Shown here in pieces: positions 26,383-34,627 of a stretch of DNA of 64,000 bases (its first letter is position 1; each line of letters starts with the position of its first letter). The translations under genes and the position numbers were made by a program. This DNA is from DAORIO01 sp964384645 (GTDB lineage Bacteria; Patescibacteriota; Minisyncoccia; Phycocordibacterales; UBA9973). A model generated the notes under the pieces. It had not been told where the DNA came from. It saw only the letters and a list, made by a program, of their open reading frames with translations, and did no database searches. The stretch covers positions 1 to 64,000 of the forward strand of contig CAYLKL010000001.1 of assembly GCA_964384645.1 (NCBI GenBank). The letters run 5' to 3'.

Positions 26383-26500
26383 ATTTTTATATATGTGGAA
26401 ACTGATATAAAAAGTGCAAACGACTAAAATTAAAATGAATCAATTCCTCGCCGTTACACTTATATTGACGCATGAGAATAGATTTTATTACAGAATTAAT

Positions 26501-26636
26501 TAGTATTTTAGTATGTTAGTAATTAGTATATTAGTATTTACGATTTAACGAGCAAAAAATAAAAATATCTAGGTGCAAAACTAACGGCTTTACGTCCACT
26601 AACTTTACTAACTACCAATCTACTAATTACTAGTAT
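26501..26636. repeat. Simple-word inverted repeat (TTAGTA family)
   Basis: Left arm about 26501-26541 repeats TTAGTATTTTAGTATG and similar words; right arm about 26598-26635 is its approximate complement (ACTAACTTTACTAAC and ACTAATTACTAGTA). The arms can pair over roughly 35 imperfect bases with a loop of about 55 nt. The right arm covers the stop codon of the helix-turn-helix gene. Similar to the arms flanking the four-helix-bundle gene but with another word. Confidence 0.55.
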
Positions 26637-27480
26637 CGGCAAAAATATATTTGGCCCAACGTTTCTTCCCCTCTTGTTTTATTAAACCCTCACCTATCAA
26701 AGACACAATTTCTCTTTGCACTGTCTTATTAGATAGATCCGGAAAAGCAACTTCGATGTCTTTTAAAGTTGCGACCCTTTTGTCTTTTATAATATTTAAA
26801 ATTGCATTTTTTCTAGCTATTTTTACAAACAAATTAGCATTTGTCTTTTTGTAAATTGGTGTCTGACTTTTTGTATCTAATTGCTGTTTATTAAGGACAT
26901 TGGTGTCTTTTATAAAAGACATGTCTTTAATAGTATTTATAGGCTTTTCAATACTTCCCCCTAAAAGATTTTTAAGTTTTTCAACTACCTCATTTTCTTC
27001 ATCGGATACAGATTGTTCAGCTTTCGCCACAGAACCAACGTGAGAAACTATTCGATCAATTTCTTCAATTATTATCTTTATGTTTCGAGATGAGATAGCT
27101 CCACTATTTGATAAAACTACGAGAATTGAAATTAGATGATTTGATGTACTTTTTATCTTCCTGAAACTCTCTTCATCGCGAGCAATTAAATGTGTAAAAC
27201 CATGAACATCTCCCAATAAATTAACCGCCAACTTTCTAACCTCCCACTTTATTGGTTCGACGTCTTTTAAAATGTCCGTTATTAAATAAACAGCTGAAAG
27301 TATCTTTTGTCCCTTAGCGTATATAAAAGACAAGTACTTGTCCTTTATATCCGGCCTAAACTCCATAAAATAGCTATCGTTTTGAACGATATGTCCTTTA
27401 GAAACATCGAAGCTATTTTGATTGTCGTTTTGGTTTTGCATAAGCTCTTTTAACAAGACAATGTCTTTAAGTACCTTCAT
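26623..27480 (-). CDS. Helical protein with C-terminal helix-turn-helix domain
   Basis: 285 residues from the ATG at 27480 (a TTG four codons upstream also exists). Residues 30-175 are helical without a known signature; residues 225-285 (ARKNAILNIIKDKRVATLKD, LSNKTVQREIVSLIGEGLIK) form a DeoR/MarR-like winged helix. A regulator is likely. It lies upstream of the long leader of the S-layer-like gene and divergent from ftsK, so either could be a target; this is a guess. The 3' end is embedded in the TTAGTA inverted repeat. Confidence 0.65.
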   Translation of the reverse strand: MKVLKDIVLLKELMQNQNDNQNSFDVSKGHIVQNDSYFMEFRPDIKDKYLSFIYAKGQKILSAVYLITDILKDVEPIKWEVRKLAVNLLGDVHGFTHLIARDEESFRKIKSTSNHLISILVVLSNSGAISSRNIKIIIEEIDRIVSHVGSVAKAEQSVSDEENEVVEKLKNLLGGSIEKPINTIKDMSFIKDTNVLNKQQLDTKSQTPIYKKTNANLFVKIARKNAILNIIKDKRVATLKDIEVAFPDLSNKTVQREIVSLIGEGLIKQEGKKRWAKYIFADTSN

Positions 27481-27614
27481 TATAGTCTTCAAAATTGTTT
27501 ACGCAACAATTTTAATAGTAAGGTTTAAAGTTACAAAGTTTGTAAAGTACGAACCAGTAAATCCCCTTAATTCACAAAGATATTTTTCGTTTGTGTGATA
27601 AAATTTATTGATAA

Positions 27615-29831
27615 ATGGCAAAAAACAAAGGTAGAAAAAATGAAGAGGATGAAGACCTAGAGGACGACCTCGAAGAAGAGGATGAAAAACCCCATAAAAA
27701 AAGAGGACGCCCAGCTAAAAGAGGCTATCTAAGGAACGAAACTAAAAAAAGCATTTATGCCATCCTTTCCTATATAGGAGTATTCTTTTTCTTGTTATCT
27801 GCGTTTGGAAAAACAGGAATTGCTGGAAAGGTTTTATATGACTTATTCATAAGACTGTTTGGAGAAGTCGGGTACTTTATATTACCCGCAATACTATTAG
27901 TACTCGGTATAACTTTCACAAAAGAAGAACGTCCAGCAACAGGCCTTGCGCATGCGGTTAGTTCTGCTTTTACCTTCGCATCAGGTATCGGTTTGATATC
28001 ACTTTTGTTTGGAAGAGAAGCTGGTGGGATAGTTGGCTTTGGTGTCACATATCCTTTCATAACACTGTTTGATATTGGCTTTTCAATTCTAGTATTTTCA
28101 GCAACATTTTTAATATCTTTAATTATTCTATTTGATACAGAATTTACAATTCAAGGCTTCTGGAATCGTCTTCGAAATGTTGATGTCAAAATAGTCAAAA
28201 AGAAACTCGAACCAGTAGAAGTACCTATCACAACAAACATACCAAAAGAAGAAATTTCAATTCCTGAAACAAATCAAAAAAACCAAGAACCTGAAAAGAA
28301 AAAGAAGAGTGGCGAAGAAGAACTTGATATGCGCGGAATTGTTTACGCCGAAAGAAACAAAGCCTATGCTTTTCCACCACTTACACTTCTTGAAGGAGAC
28401 AAGGGTCGCCCTCAAGTTGGAGACATTAGAGGCAATGCCGCAATCATAAAAAGAACACTGGCGAACTTTGGAATATTAGTTGAGATGGACGAAGTAACCG
28501 TTGGACCAACTGTTACTCGATATGCCCTAAAACCAGCTGAAGGTGTAAAACTTTCAAAAATTCTTGGACTTCAAAACGACCTAGCCCTAGCTCTTGCCGC
28601 TCACCCACTTCGTATTGAAGCACCTATCCCAGGAAAATCTTTGGTGGGTATCGAAATACCGAACACAGCAAAATCTATTGTTGGACTTGCGACACTACTT
28701 GCCGACGAATCTTATAAAAATAGTGCCAAACCTCTTTTGGTAGCCCTTGGAAGAAGTATTTCTGGAAAGGCTATTTTTGGAGATTTAGCAAAAATGCCTC
28801 ATGCCCTAATCGCCGGAACAACGGGATCTGGAAAGTCTATTACAATTCACTCTATTATTACGTCCCTGCTCTACCGAAACTCACCTGAAAATCTTCGTTT
28901 TATTATGGTGGACCCAAAAAGAGTTGAACTAACTTTATTCAACAAAATTCCCCACCTACTAACGCCCGTTATTACAGACCCTAAAAAAGCAATTCTTGCA
29001 CTTAAATGGGCAGCAAAAGAAATGGAACGTCGATATAACGTTCTTCAAGAAGAATCCGTTCGAGATATCGGTTCTTACCATAAAAAAATTGGTGACTCAA
29101 AGAAAAAAGAAGCGAAAGAAACAATGCCTTATATTGTTGTCATTATTGATGAGTTGGCCGACATTATGGCAACATTTCCACGAGAACTTGAAAGTGCAAT
29201 TGTCAGACTTGCCCAAATGTCTCGAGCTGTTGGTATCCACCTTATACTTTCAACACAACGCCCATCAGTAAATGTCATCACGGGTCTCATCAAAGCGAAC
29301 GTTCCGACTCGTGTTGCCCTTCAGGTTGCTTCACAAATTGACTCTCGAACAATTCTTGACCAAGCTGGAGCCGAAAAACTTCTTGGAGCTGGAGACATGC
29401 TTTACTTGGGATCTGAAATGCCACAACCAGAGCGAGTTCAATCTGCCTATGTAACAGAAGAAGAACTAAAGAAAGTTGTTAAGTTTATTGCTGACAACTC
29501 AGAAGAATCTATTCCTGAAGATATTACAATGTCGACAGCAAGCGCACCTGGAGATGGCGTACATGCAATGTTTGACCCTTCAGCTCTAGAAAACGACGCG
29601 TCAGATGAAGACGAACTTTACGGTGAAGCAGAAAGATTGGTTATCGAAAGCGGAAAAGCTAGTACTTCTTATATACAAAGACGTTTGGCGGTCGGTTATT
29701 CTCGAGCAGCAAGATTAGTTGATATGCTAGAAGAACGAGGAGTTATTGGTCCCGCAAATGGTTCAAAAGCACGCGAAGTATTTAAAAAGTCGGATGAAGT
29801 AGATAATACGAATGAAGTAAATGGGTTCTAG
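27615..29831 (+). CDS. ftsK: DNA translocase FtsK/SpoIIIE
   Basis: 738 residues. Acidic and basic N-terminus (1-45), about four membrane helices (50-180), short linker, then the RecA-like motor: alpha domain (AERNKAYAFPPLTLLEGDKG), Walker A GTTGSGKS near 401-408, Walker B IVVIIDELADIM near 507-518, and LILSTQRPSVNVITGLIKAN. The last 65 residues (AERLVIESGKASTSYIQRRL then AARLVDMLEERGVIG) are the winged-helix gamma domain that reads orientation sequences. It pumps chromosomal DNA at division septa. Shorter linker than in E. coli. The next gene overlaps by 11 nt. Confidence 0.96.
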   Translation: MAKNKGRKNEEDEDLEDDLEEEDEKPHKKRGRPAKRGYLRNETKKSIYAILSYIGVFFFLLSAFGKTGIAGKVLYDLFIRLFGEVGYFILPAILLVLGITFTKEERPATGLAHAVSSAFTFASGIGLISLLFGREAGGIVGFGVTYPFITLFDIGFSILVFSATFLISLIILFDTEFTIQGFWNRLRNVDVKIVKKKLEPVEVPITTNIPKEEISIPETNQKNQEPEKKKKSGEEELDMRGIVYAERNKAYAFPPLTLLEGDKGRPQVGDIRGNAAIIKRTLANFGILVEMDEVTVGPTVTRYALKPAEGVKLSKILGLQNDLALALAAHPLRIEAPIPGKSLVGIEIPNTAKSIVGLATLLADESYKNSAKPLLVALGRSISGKAIFGDLAKMPHALIAGTTGSGKSITIHSIITSLLYRNSPENLRFIMVDPKRVELTLFNKIPHLLTPVITDPKKAILALKWAAKEMERRYNVLQEESVRDIGSYHKKIGDSKKKEAKETMPYIVVIIDELADIMATFPRELESAIVRLAQMSRAVGIHLILSTQRPSVNVITGLIKANVPTRVALQVASQIDSRTILDQAGAEKLLGAGDMLYLGSEMPQPERVQSAYVTEEELKKVVKFIADNSEESIPEDITMSTASAPGDGVHAMFDPSALENDASDEDELYGEAERLVIESGKASTSYIQRRLAVGYSRAARLVDMLEERGVIGPANGSKAREVFKKSDEVDNTNEVNGF

Positions 29832-30303
29832 TCGTCAAAAAACTTATAAATTATTTTTTGGAATACTAAGTATTTTGATATTTACTTATAGTTTTATAAA
29901 AGTTTTGCCCTTAATAAAAGGTCCAGATATAACGGTTGAAGGCCTAATAAATGGAGAAAACCATGGTCCCGTTGCATTTATTTCTGGCAAGACATCTGGA
30001 GCAAAAGAGTTTCGCATAAACAACAATGAAGTATTTTTAGACGAGAAAGGAAACTTCAGTGACACATTGTTACTATCAGCAGGCTATAATATAATTTACC
30101 TAAGCGCTAAAGACAGCTTGGGGCGTGAGAAAATAGAAAAATTCCAAATAACAGCCAGTGGCTTTAATTTCGAAAATACCCCAAACCCTACCGAAGACCC
30201 AGCTCTGAAAGATACAAATCAAGAAGAAGACAAAACAGAAGCCGAAGTGGCGGGAGAAAATATATCAGAAACAGATTCAGAAATAACATCAGAAAATAGT
30301 TAA
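29821..30303 (+). CDS. Membrane-anchored protein with Ig-like extracytoplasmic domain
   Basis: 160 residues. One N-terminal membrane helix (about 9-30), then an 80-residue beta-rich unit (FISGKTSGAKEFRINNNEVF, LDEKGNFSDTLLLSAGYNII, YLSAKDSLGREKIEKFQITA) resembling the glucodextranase-B/Ig-like folds found in surface proteins. The tail is acidic and Thr/Glu-rich. It starts within the end of ftsK (11-nt overlap), and recA follows after 23 nt, so it is expressed with both. No enzymatic role visible. Confidence 0.75.
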   Translation: MGSSRQKTYKLFFGILSILIFTYSFIKVLPLIKGPDITVEGLINGENHGPVAFISGKTSGAKEFRINNNEVFLDEKGNFSDTLLLSAGYNIIYLSAKDSLGREKIEKFQITASGFNFENTPNPTEDPALKDTNQEEDKTEAEVAGENISETDSEITSENS

Positions 30304-30326
30304 TTATTAAATTAGTAAAAAAATAT

Positions 30327-31373
30327 ATGGCAAAAAAGAAATCAGCACCAAAACCAACAGAAGGAGTAGACCTATCAGACACAATTAAATCCATTCAAAC
30401 AAAGTTTGGAGAAGGAGCGATAATGAAACTTGGCGAATCTCCAAAGGTTGGAATAGATGCAATTCCGACTGGATCAATCGGTCTTGATATTGCTCTTGGT
30501 GTAGGAGGTCTACCCCGAGGAAGAATAATTGAAGTCTTTGGACCTGAGTCATCTGGAAAGACTACTCTTGCCTTACATGTTGTAGCAGAAGCTCAAAAGA
30601 CAGGTGGAATATGTGCCTATATTGACGCCGAACACGCAATGGACCCAGATTACGCTGGAAAACTTGGAGTAAAAATAAACGACCTTCTAATTTCTCAACC
30701 AGATAACGGAGAACAAGCGCTTGAAATTGTTGAGAGCTTGGTTCGAAGTGGAAAAATAGACGTTGTTGTAGTTGATTCAGTAGCTGCTCTTACACCAAAA
30801 GACGAAATCGAAGGAGATATGGGAGCTCACCATGTCGGAAAGCAAGCAAGACTTATGTCTCAGGCTCTACGAAAGCTTACAGCGCTCGTTGCTCGAAGTA
30901 AGACTATGGTTATTTTTATAAACCAAATCCGAATGCAAATTGGAGTTATGTTTGGAAATCCTGAAACCACTCCGGGTGGAAAGGCTTTGAAATTCTATAC
31001 ATCAGTTCGTCTTGATATTCGAAGAATTGCTCAAATCAAAAAAGGAGAAGAAGTTGTCGGATCTCGAACCCGAGTAAAGGTTGTAAAAAACAAAGTTGCC
31101 TCCCCTTTCAAACAAACAGAATTCGATATTATTTACGGCGAAGGAATTTCACTTGAAGGAGAACTTTTGGCACTTGGAGAAAAACTAAACATAATAGAAA
31201 AATCTGGTGCAAGTTATTCATACCTAAGTGAAAAAGATGGAAAAATTCCTCTTGCTCGAGGTTACGATGCAACTCGAACATTTATGCGAGAAAATCCAAA
31301 AATGCGAGATCAGATTTTGAAAGAAGTTAGAAAGAGAATGAAAGAAGTTGTTGCAGATTCTGGAGCAGAATAA
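30327..31373 (+). CDS. recA: Recombinase RecA
   Basis: 348 residues, standard length. GPESSGKTTLALHVVAEAQK Walker A near residues 71-79, VVVVDSVAALTPKDEIEGDM, MSQALRKLTALVARSKTMVI, FINQIRMQIGVMFGNPETTP and the DNA-binding L2 region. Forms filaments on ssDNA for strand exchange and the DNA-damage response. Preceded by ftsK and the anchored protein on the same strand; the next small gene begins one base after its stop. I see no LexA-type operator. Confidence 0.98.
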   Translation: MAKKKSAPKPTEGVDLSDTIKSIQTKFGEGAIMKLGESPKVGIDAIPTGSIGLDIALGVGGLPRGRIIEVFGPESSGKTTLALHVVAEAQKTGGICAYIDAEHAMDPDYAGKLGVKINDLLISQPDNGEQALEIVESLVRSGKIDVVVVDSVAALTPKDEIEGDMGAHHVGKQARLMSQALRKLTALVARSKTMVIFINQIRMQIGVMFGNPETTPGGKALKFYTSVRLDIRRIAQIKKGEEVVGSRTRVKVVKNKVASPFKQTEFDIIYGEGISLEGELLALGEKLNIIEKSGASYSYLSEKDGKIPLARGYDATRTFMRENPKMRDQILKEVRKRMKEVVADSGAE

Positions 31374-31374
31374 G

Positions 31375-31875
31375 ATGACACTCGAATCACTAAATAATAA
31401 AGAAAATAACTCGGAAAATATAATTCTAAAAGATACTTTGCGTAGTATTAATTTATTAAATTCTAAAATTGAAGAGGTAGAAAAAATATCTGGCGATGGT
31501 ACCCCTTGGAGTAAAATTTTACCCAAAGAAGGTGTTTCGGTTTTACATAATACGCTTGTTTCAATAGACGTTGCGTCTCGTGGTCCCCTTTTTTCTGACT
31601 TGAGGCGCTATTTAGAAGATAAAGCTGAAAAAGAACCTTCTGGAATTTTTGTATCTCTCCTAAGTGATCTCACTATGGCGCAAGAAGTTATTTGGACTTT
31701 GAGTGAAAACAAAGACTCGATTCTTGATGTACTCAAAAAATTCTCAAATACCCCTGAAAGTATTATTGAAACGAACTCCTCAGAATTGACTCTAATAGAA
31801 TTTACAAGGACAGAGAGTTTGCACTTAAAAAATATTTTAGAAAAAATAAAAAGTGATTTAGGAAAACTTGAATAA
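31375..31875 (+). CDS. Hypothetical helical protein downstream of recA
   Basis: 166 residues starting MTLESLNNKENN, one base after the recA stop; a longer frame overlapping recA is less likely. The sequence is charged and almost all helical (LRSINLLNSKIEEVEKISGD; LRRYLEDKAEKEPSGIFVSL), without signal peptide or motif. The position right after recA suggests coordinated expression, not necessarily function. Followed by a terminator. Confidence 0.65.
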   Translation: MTLESLNNKENNSENIILKDTLRSINLLNSKIEEVEKISGDGTPWSKILPKEGVSVLHNTLVSIDVASRGPLFSDLRRYLEDKAEKEPSGIFVSLLSDLTMAQEVIWTLSENKDSILDVLKKFSNTPESIIETNSSELTLIEFTRTESLHLKNILEKIKSDLGKLE

Positions 31876-31880
31876 AAAAG

Positions 31881-31910
31881 AGCCTCGCAAAAAATTGCGG
31901 GGCTTTCTCG
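31881..31910 (+). terminator. Terminator after the recA unit
   Basis: AGCCTCGCAA / TTGCGGGGCT stem with an A-rich left side and a weak T-tract; closes the ftsK-recA operon. Confidence 0.65.
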
Positions 31911-31928
31911 TTTGAAACCTACTTAATT

Positions 31929-32342
31929 TTATTCTGTAATTAAATCGTGAATGTCAGTATTTTCTAAATCATAAAGAGGAAATCTGTTACGCTTAATTCT
32001 TTCAAGGATTTTACGAAAAACTCTTTGTTTTTTAGAATCAGACATGGTTTTTAAATTATCATAACCATCCTCATCTCGGATACGATCTTTTTTTCTTTTG
32101 TCAGTCAGTTGTTCAAAATTTGAAGTTTGATATCCAACAAACTTTACTTTTGGGTTGAATTTTGGCCCTTCAGTAACACTAGGGTGAAAAGAGTTATTTA
32201 AAATATAGTGTTCAGTAGCCTCCGTTCTTTTAACAGATAAAATACTTCTTGAACCATTTCCCTCGTCTATAACAAGGATATTCATCTGTGGACCATTTCC
32301 GAACAATCCATTTACCAACTTGGAAGAAGATATTGCGTTCAT
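31929..32342 (-). CDS. Hypothetical basic protein
   Basis: 137 residues. N-terminal half is mixed alpha/beta (MNILVIDEGNGSRSILSVKR), C-terminal half strongly charged (LTDKRKKDRIRDEDGYDNLK, KILERIKRNRFPLYDLENTD). No motif recognised. Stands alone, convergent to the recA unit. Its leader (AACCTATAAAACCTG before the ATG) belongs to the shared leader pattern described in the findings. Confidence 0.55.
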   Translation of the reverse strand: MNAISSSKLVNGLFGNGPQMNILVIDEGNGSRSILSVKRTEATEHYILNNSFHPSVTEGPKFNPKVKFVGYQTSNFEQLTDKRKKDRIRDEDGYDNLKTMSDSKKQRVFRKILERIKRNRFPLYDLENTDIHDLITE

Positions 32343-32450
32343 ATATTAGGCAGGTTTTATAGGTTAATTTAAAGATCTTTATACCAAAATTATACTATAA
32401 TACAATATATTTGTCAATACATAATCCCCTTATAAAATAATGGTTATTTG

Positions 32451-32583
32451 CCGGGTCAGTAGAAAATGGTGCTACTCTGTTTTTAAAAATTAAATTTGAG
32501 TGGAGATTTATTATTTTCGGACATTACATATCTATAATTAAATAGAGTCAGAGTAAAAAACAGCTCCATTTTTCACTGCCCGG
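32451..32583. repeat. Intergenic inverted repeat (about 133 bp)
   Basis: In the 295-nt gap between two divergently transcribed genes. Left arm 32451-32472 (CCGGGTCAGTAGAAAATGGT and on) pairs with right arm 32561-32583 (mismatches and one bulge), with ACTCTG words just inside both arms. The right arm ends 2 nt before the -35 box of the next gene. It could be a MITE-like palindromic element or encode a hairpin RNA. Confidence 0.55.
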
Positions 32584-32584
32584 T

Positions 32585-32612
32585 TTGACAAATCCTATTT
32601 TTCTGATACAAT
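32585..32612 (+). promoter_or_regulatory. Promoter of the gene at 32638
   Basis: TTGACA (32585-32590) and TACAAT (32607-32612), 16-nt spacer. Followed by the leader CGAACCAACATTTAAAACAA and the ATG at 32638. Confidence 0.7.
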
Positions 32613-32637
32613 TTACTCGAACCAACATTTAAAACAA

Positions 32638-33204
32638 ATGGAAAAAATATTTATACTGTTTAACCCTTACACACTAGGGTTTGATCAGATGACCACAAAT
32701 GCAGACCTTTACTTTATCAAAGAGATAATAAACCCTGACCCAAATGATGTAGACAGGGCAAAAATTCTCCTTGAAGAAATAAAAGAAAGGCTCGGGCAAC
32801 CAATTACACAAAGCGAAAGGATGAAACTTAGAGTTATACACGATGAAATCCTTCCCTATCCTTTTGCGTATGAGATTCATGATGTATACGAAGATTATGA
32901 AACTCGAAGAGATTTCTTTCTTAAAAGCCTCCTACCTAAGGATCCGGTAACTCACCACATCCTATCGCATAACAAACTTCGCAAAAGAAGAATTGAAAGT
33001 GTGATGAATTACACGAAACTCTTTGGAGGAAATCAAGACCGTGTTCTTCTTTCTCAAATAGAAGAAAGATACAGTCTTGAAAATCCTTACAAGTTTCAAC
33101 AGGCTCTTGATGAAGAAAAGTCTGAAATCGCTAAAATGGTGACTCGTCTGGCTCTTTCTGTAATGGAAAACACTCTATTGAGGGAAAAAATTCTAGTTAT
33201 CTAA
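32638..33204 (+). CDS. Hypothetical charged protein
   Basis: 188 residues, mainly helical (VDRAKILLEEIKERLGQPIT, SLENPYKFQQALDEEKSEIA). No signal peptide, membrane segment or known motif. Consensus promoter and own terminator show that it is a single-gene unit. The function cannot be inferred from neighbours. Confidence 0.65.
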   Translation: MEKIFILFNPYTLGFDQMTTNADLYFIKEIINPDPNDVDRAKILLEEIKERLGQPITQSERMKLRVIHDEILPYPFAYEIHDVYEDYETRRDFFLKSLLPKDPVTHHILSHNKLRKRRIESVMNYTKLFGGNQDRVLLSQIEERYSLENPYKFQQALDEEKSEIAKMVTRLALSVMENTLLREKILVI

Positions 33205-33210
33205 CAACTT

Positions 33211-33242
33211 AACGGTTGCCATAAATGGCAACCGTTTTTATT
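33211..33242 (+). terminator. Terminator
   Basis: AACGGTTGCCAT / ATGGCAACCGTT stem followed by TTTTATTTTA; ends the gene at 32638-33204. Confidence 0.85.
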
Positions 33243-33263
33243 TTACTTTTTCCCCTCCTTTGA

Positions 33264-33353
33264 TATACTCCAAATATCAGGCCTATGGCCTTTTTATATT
33301 AATAATAATGCGTCGCGCTTTCGATATTGCACGACGTTATTTTGAAAAATCAT
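33264..33353 (+). promoter_or_regulatory. Structured leader upstream of efp
   Basis: A TATACT -10-like box (33264-33269) is followed by the hairpin AGGCCTATGGCCT with a T-rich tail (33279-33295), then a second hairpin at 33307-33341 with arms AATGCGTCGCGC and GCACGACGTTATT (one bulge, one mismatch). The first looks like a short intrinsic terminator placed before the gene. Attenuation is possible but unproven. Confidence 0.45.
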
Positions 33354-33938
33354 ATGGCATTACTTGCTTACAACGAAATCAAACAAGGAAAAATAATCAT
33401 TCACAACAATGAAGCTTGTGAAGTATTAGACTCGCACGTCGCTCGAACTCAACAAAGAAAGCCTCAAAATCAAACAAAACTAAAAAGTTTGATGACTGGA
33501 CGAACTTATAATGAAACTTTTCAGGTTTCAGACAAAGCCGAAGAAGCTGAAGTCGAAAGACGTGAAGTAAAATTTTTATATCAAAATAAAGGAGAATTTT
33601 GGTTTACAGATCCAAATGATCCAAAAAATAGATTTAAAATTGATGACAAAATAATCAGTGATTCAACTCGAAAATTTCTAAAAGATAACTGCCCTGCTCA
33701 AACATTGGTATTTGGAGAAGATGAAGATGAACAAATAATTAGTGTAAAACTTCCAATCAAAATGGAATTCACTGTAAAAGAAGCGCCTCCTAGTATGAAA
33801 GGTAATACAGCATCCGGCGGTGGAAAAGTTGTAGTGCTTGAAAATGGAACAAACATTACAACTCCTATGTTCGTTGAAGTTGGAGACAAAGTCATAGTAA
33901 ACACTGAAACGGAAGAATACGTTGAGCGCGTAAAATAA
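33354..33938 (+). CDS. efp: Elongation factor P with non-canonical tip loop
   Basis: 194 residues from MALLAYNEIKQG (the nine codons further upstream fall in the structured leader). KOW-like domain I, two OB domains, ending VIVNTETEEYVERVK as in EF-P. EF-P relieves ribosome stalling at polyproline. In standard EF-P the tip is KPGKGGA with a modified Lys; here residues 28-44 read HVARTQQRKPQNQTKLK, one residue longer and with Gln/Arg at the tip. No modification enzyme gene is nearby. Followed by a terminator shared with the opposite gene. Confidence 0.93.
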   Translation: MALLAYNEIKQGKIIIHNNEACEVLDSHVARTQQRKPQNQTKLKSLMTGRTYNETFQVSDKAEEAEVERREVKFLYQNKGEFWFTDPNDPKNRFKIDDKIISDSTRKFLKDNCPAQTLVFGEDEDEQIISVKLPIKMEFTVKEAPPSMKGNTASGGGKVVVLENGTNITTPMFVEVGDKVIVNTETEEYVERVK

Positions 33939-33991
33939 ACGAAATCCTGAATTTATTGAATGGATAGAACGAGTAAAATAATGGAGATATA

Positions 33992-34019
33992 AAAAAAGCC
34001 CGACATTGTCGGGCTTTTT
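33992..34019. terminator. Bidirectional terminator
   Basis: AAAAGCCCGAC / GTCGGGCTTTT stem with ATT loop between efp and the convergent gene at 34021-34314. Confidence 0.9.
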
Positions 34020-34020
34020 G

Positions 34021-34314
34021 CTATTTTCCAAAATACTGGGTTTGAAATAATTTGTGTGTCACTCTCACCAAAGGTTGTCCGGTTTTTAAAATTTCAAAAA
34101 TTTCAAAAGAATCTTTACTCACACCATTATCCAAAAATAACCCCTTAACCTCCTCTAATTCTAAAGAGAAAAGGTTCTTTATTTCTTCCCCTTGAGCTGT
34201 TTCGACATTATGTTCAAAATATGCCCATTTTTCTCTAGCATTTTTTTTCTTAACTTTAAGTTTCCTTCTGAGTTCCTTAGATTTAATTTCGACATAGAAG
34301 ATTTTTGTGCCCAT
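34021..34314 (-). CDS. Hypothetical small protein
   Basis: 97 residues from MGTKIFYVEIKSK. A GTG 33 nt upstream is in frame, but a TATAAT box (34344-34339) lies there, so the ATG is chosen. Residues 1-45 are highly basic (ELRRKLKVKKKNAREKWAYF), the rest acidic. No motif. Its leader TTTCAAAAACCTAAAAATC fits the shared leader pattern. Confidence 0.6.
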   Translation of the reverse strand: MGTKIFYVEIKSKELRRKLKVKKKNAREKWAYFEHNVETAQGEEIKNLFSLELEEVKGLFLDNGVSKDSFEIFEILKTGQPLVRVTHKLFQTQYFGK

Positions 34315-34351
34315 TTTATTGATTTTTAGGTTTTTGAAATTATACACATAA

Positions 34352-34388
34352 AATCAAAAAACGCACGCTTGTGGCGTGCGGTTTTTGA
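34352..34388 (-). terminator. Terminator of the rpsF-ssb-rpsR operon
   Basis: AACCGCACGCCAC / GTGCGTT-type stem with loop and T6 on the minus strand, 4 nt after rpsR. Confidence 0.85.
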
Positions 34389-34392
34389 TCAT

Positions 34393-34593
34393 CTATTGAG
34401 CAATGAAAGGCAGAAGTCCCATAAATCTTGATCTCTTTATTGCAAGAGAAAGCGATCTTTGGTGCTTTGCTGTAAGTCCACTTCTCTTTCTTGGCATAAT
34501 TTTACCAGAAGGAGTTATAAATTTTTTTAAAATTTCTGTGTCCTTATAATCAACGTGCTTAATATTATTTGATGAGAAAAAATCTTGCTTCAT
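34393..34593 (-). CDS. rpsR: Ribosomal protein bS18
   Basis: 66 residues. DYKDTEILKKFITPSGKIMP then RKRSGLTAKHQRSLSLAIKR is the S18 signature that pairs with S6 on the 30S platform. Last gene of rpsF-ssb-rpsR, the usual bacterial order. Confidence 0.97.
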   Translation of the reverse strand: MKQDFFSSNNIKHVDYKDTEILKKFITPSGKIMPRKRSGLTAKHQRSLSLAIKRSRFMGLLPFIAQ

Positions 34594-34627
34594 AAATAAT
34601 TTTTATTTCTAATTAGTAAATCTGGAT

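Noticed and set aside
25869..26620. tmRNA, RNase P RNA, 6S or SRP RNA in the long spacer
   Set aside because: No matching core motifs (such as GGTTCGA arms, GAGGAAAGTCC or GGAAGCAGC) were found on either strand.
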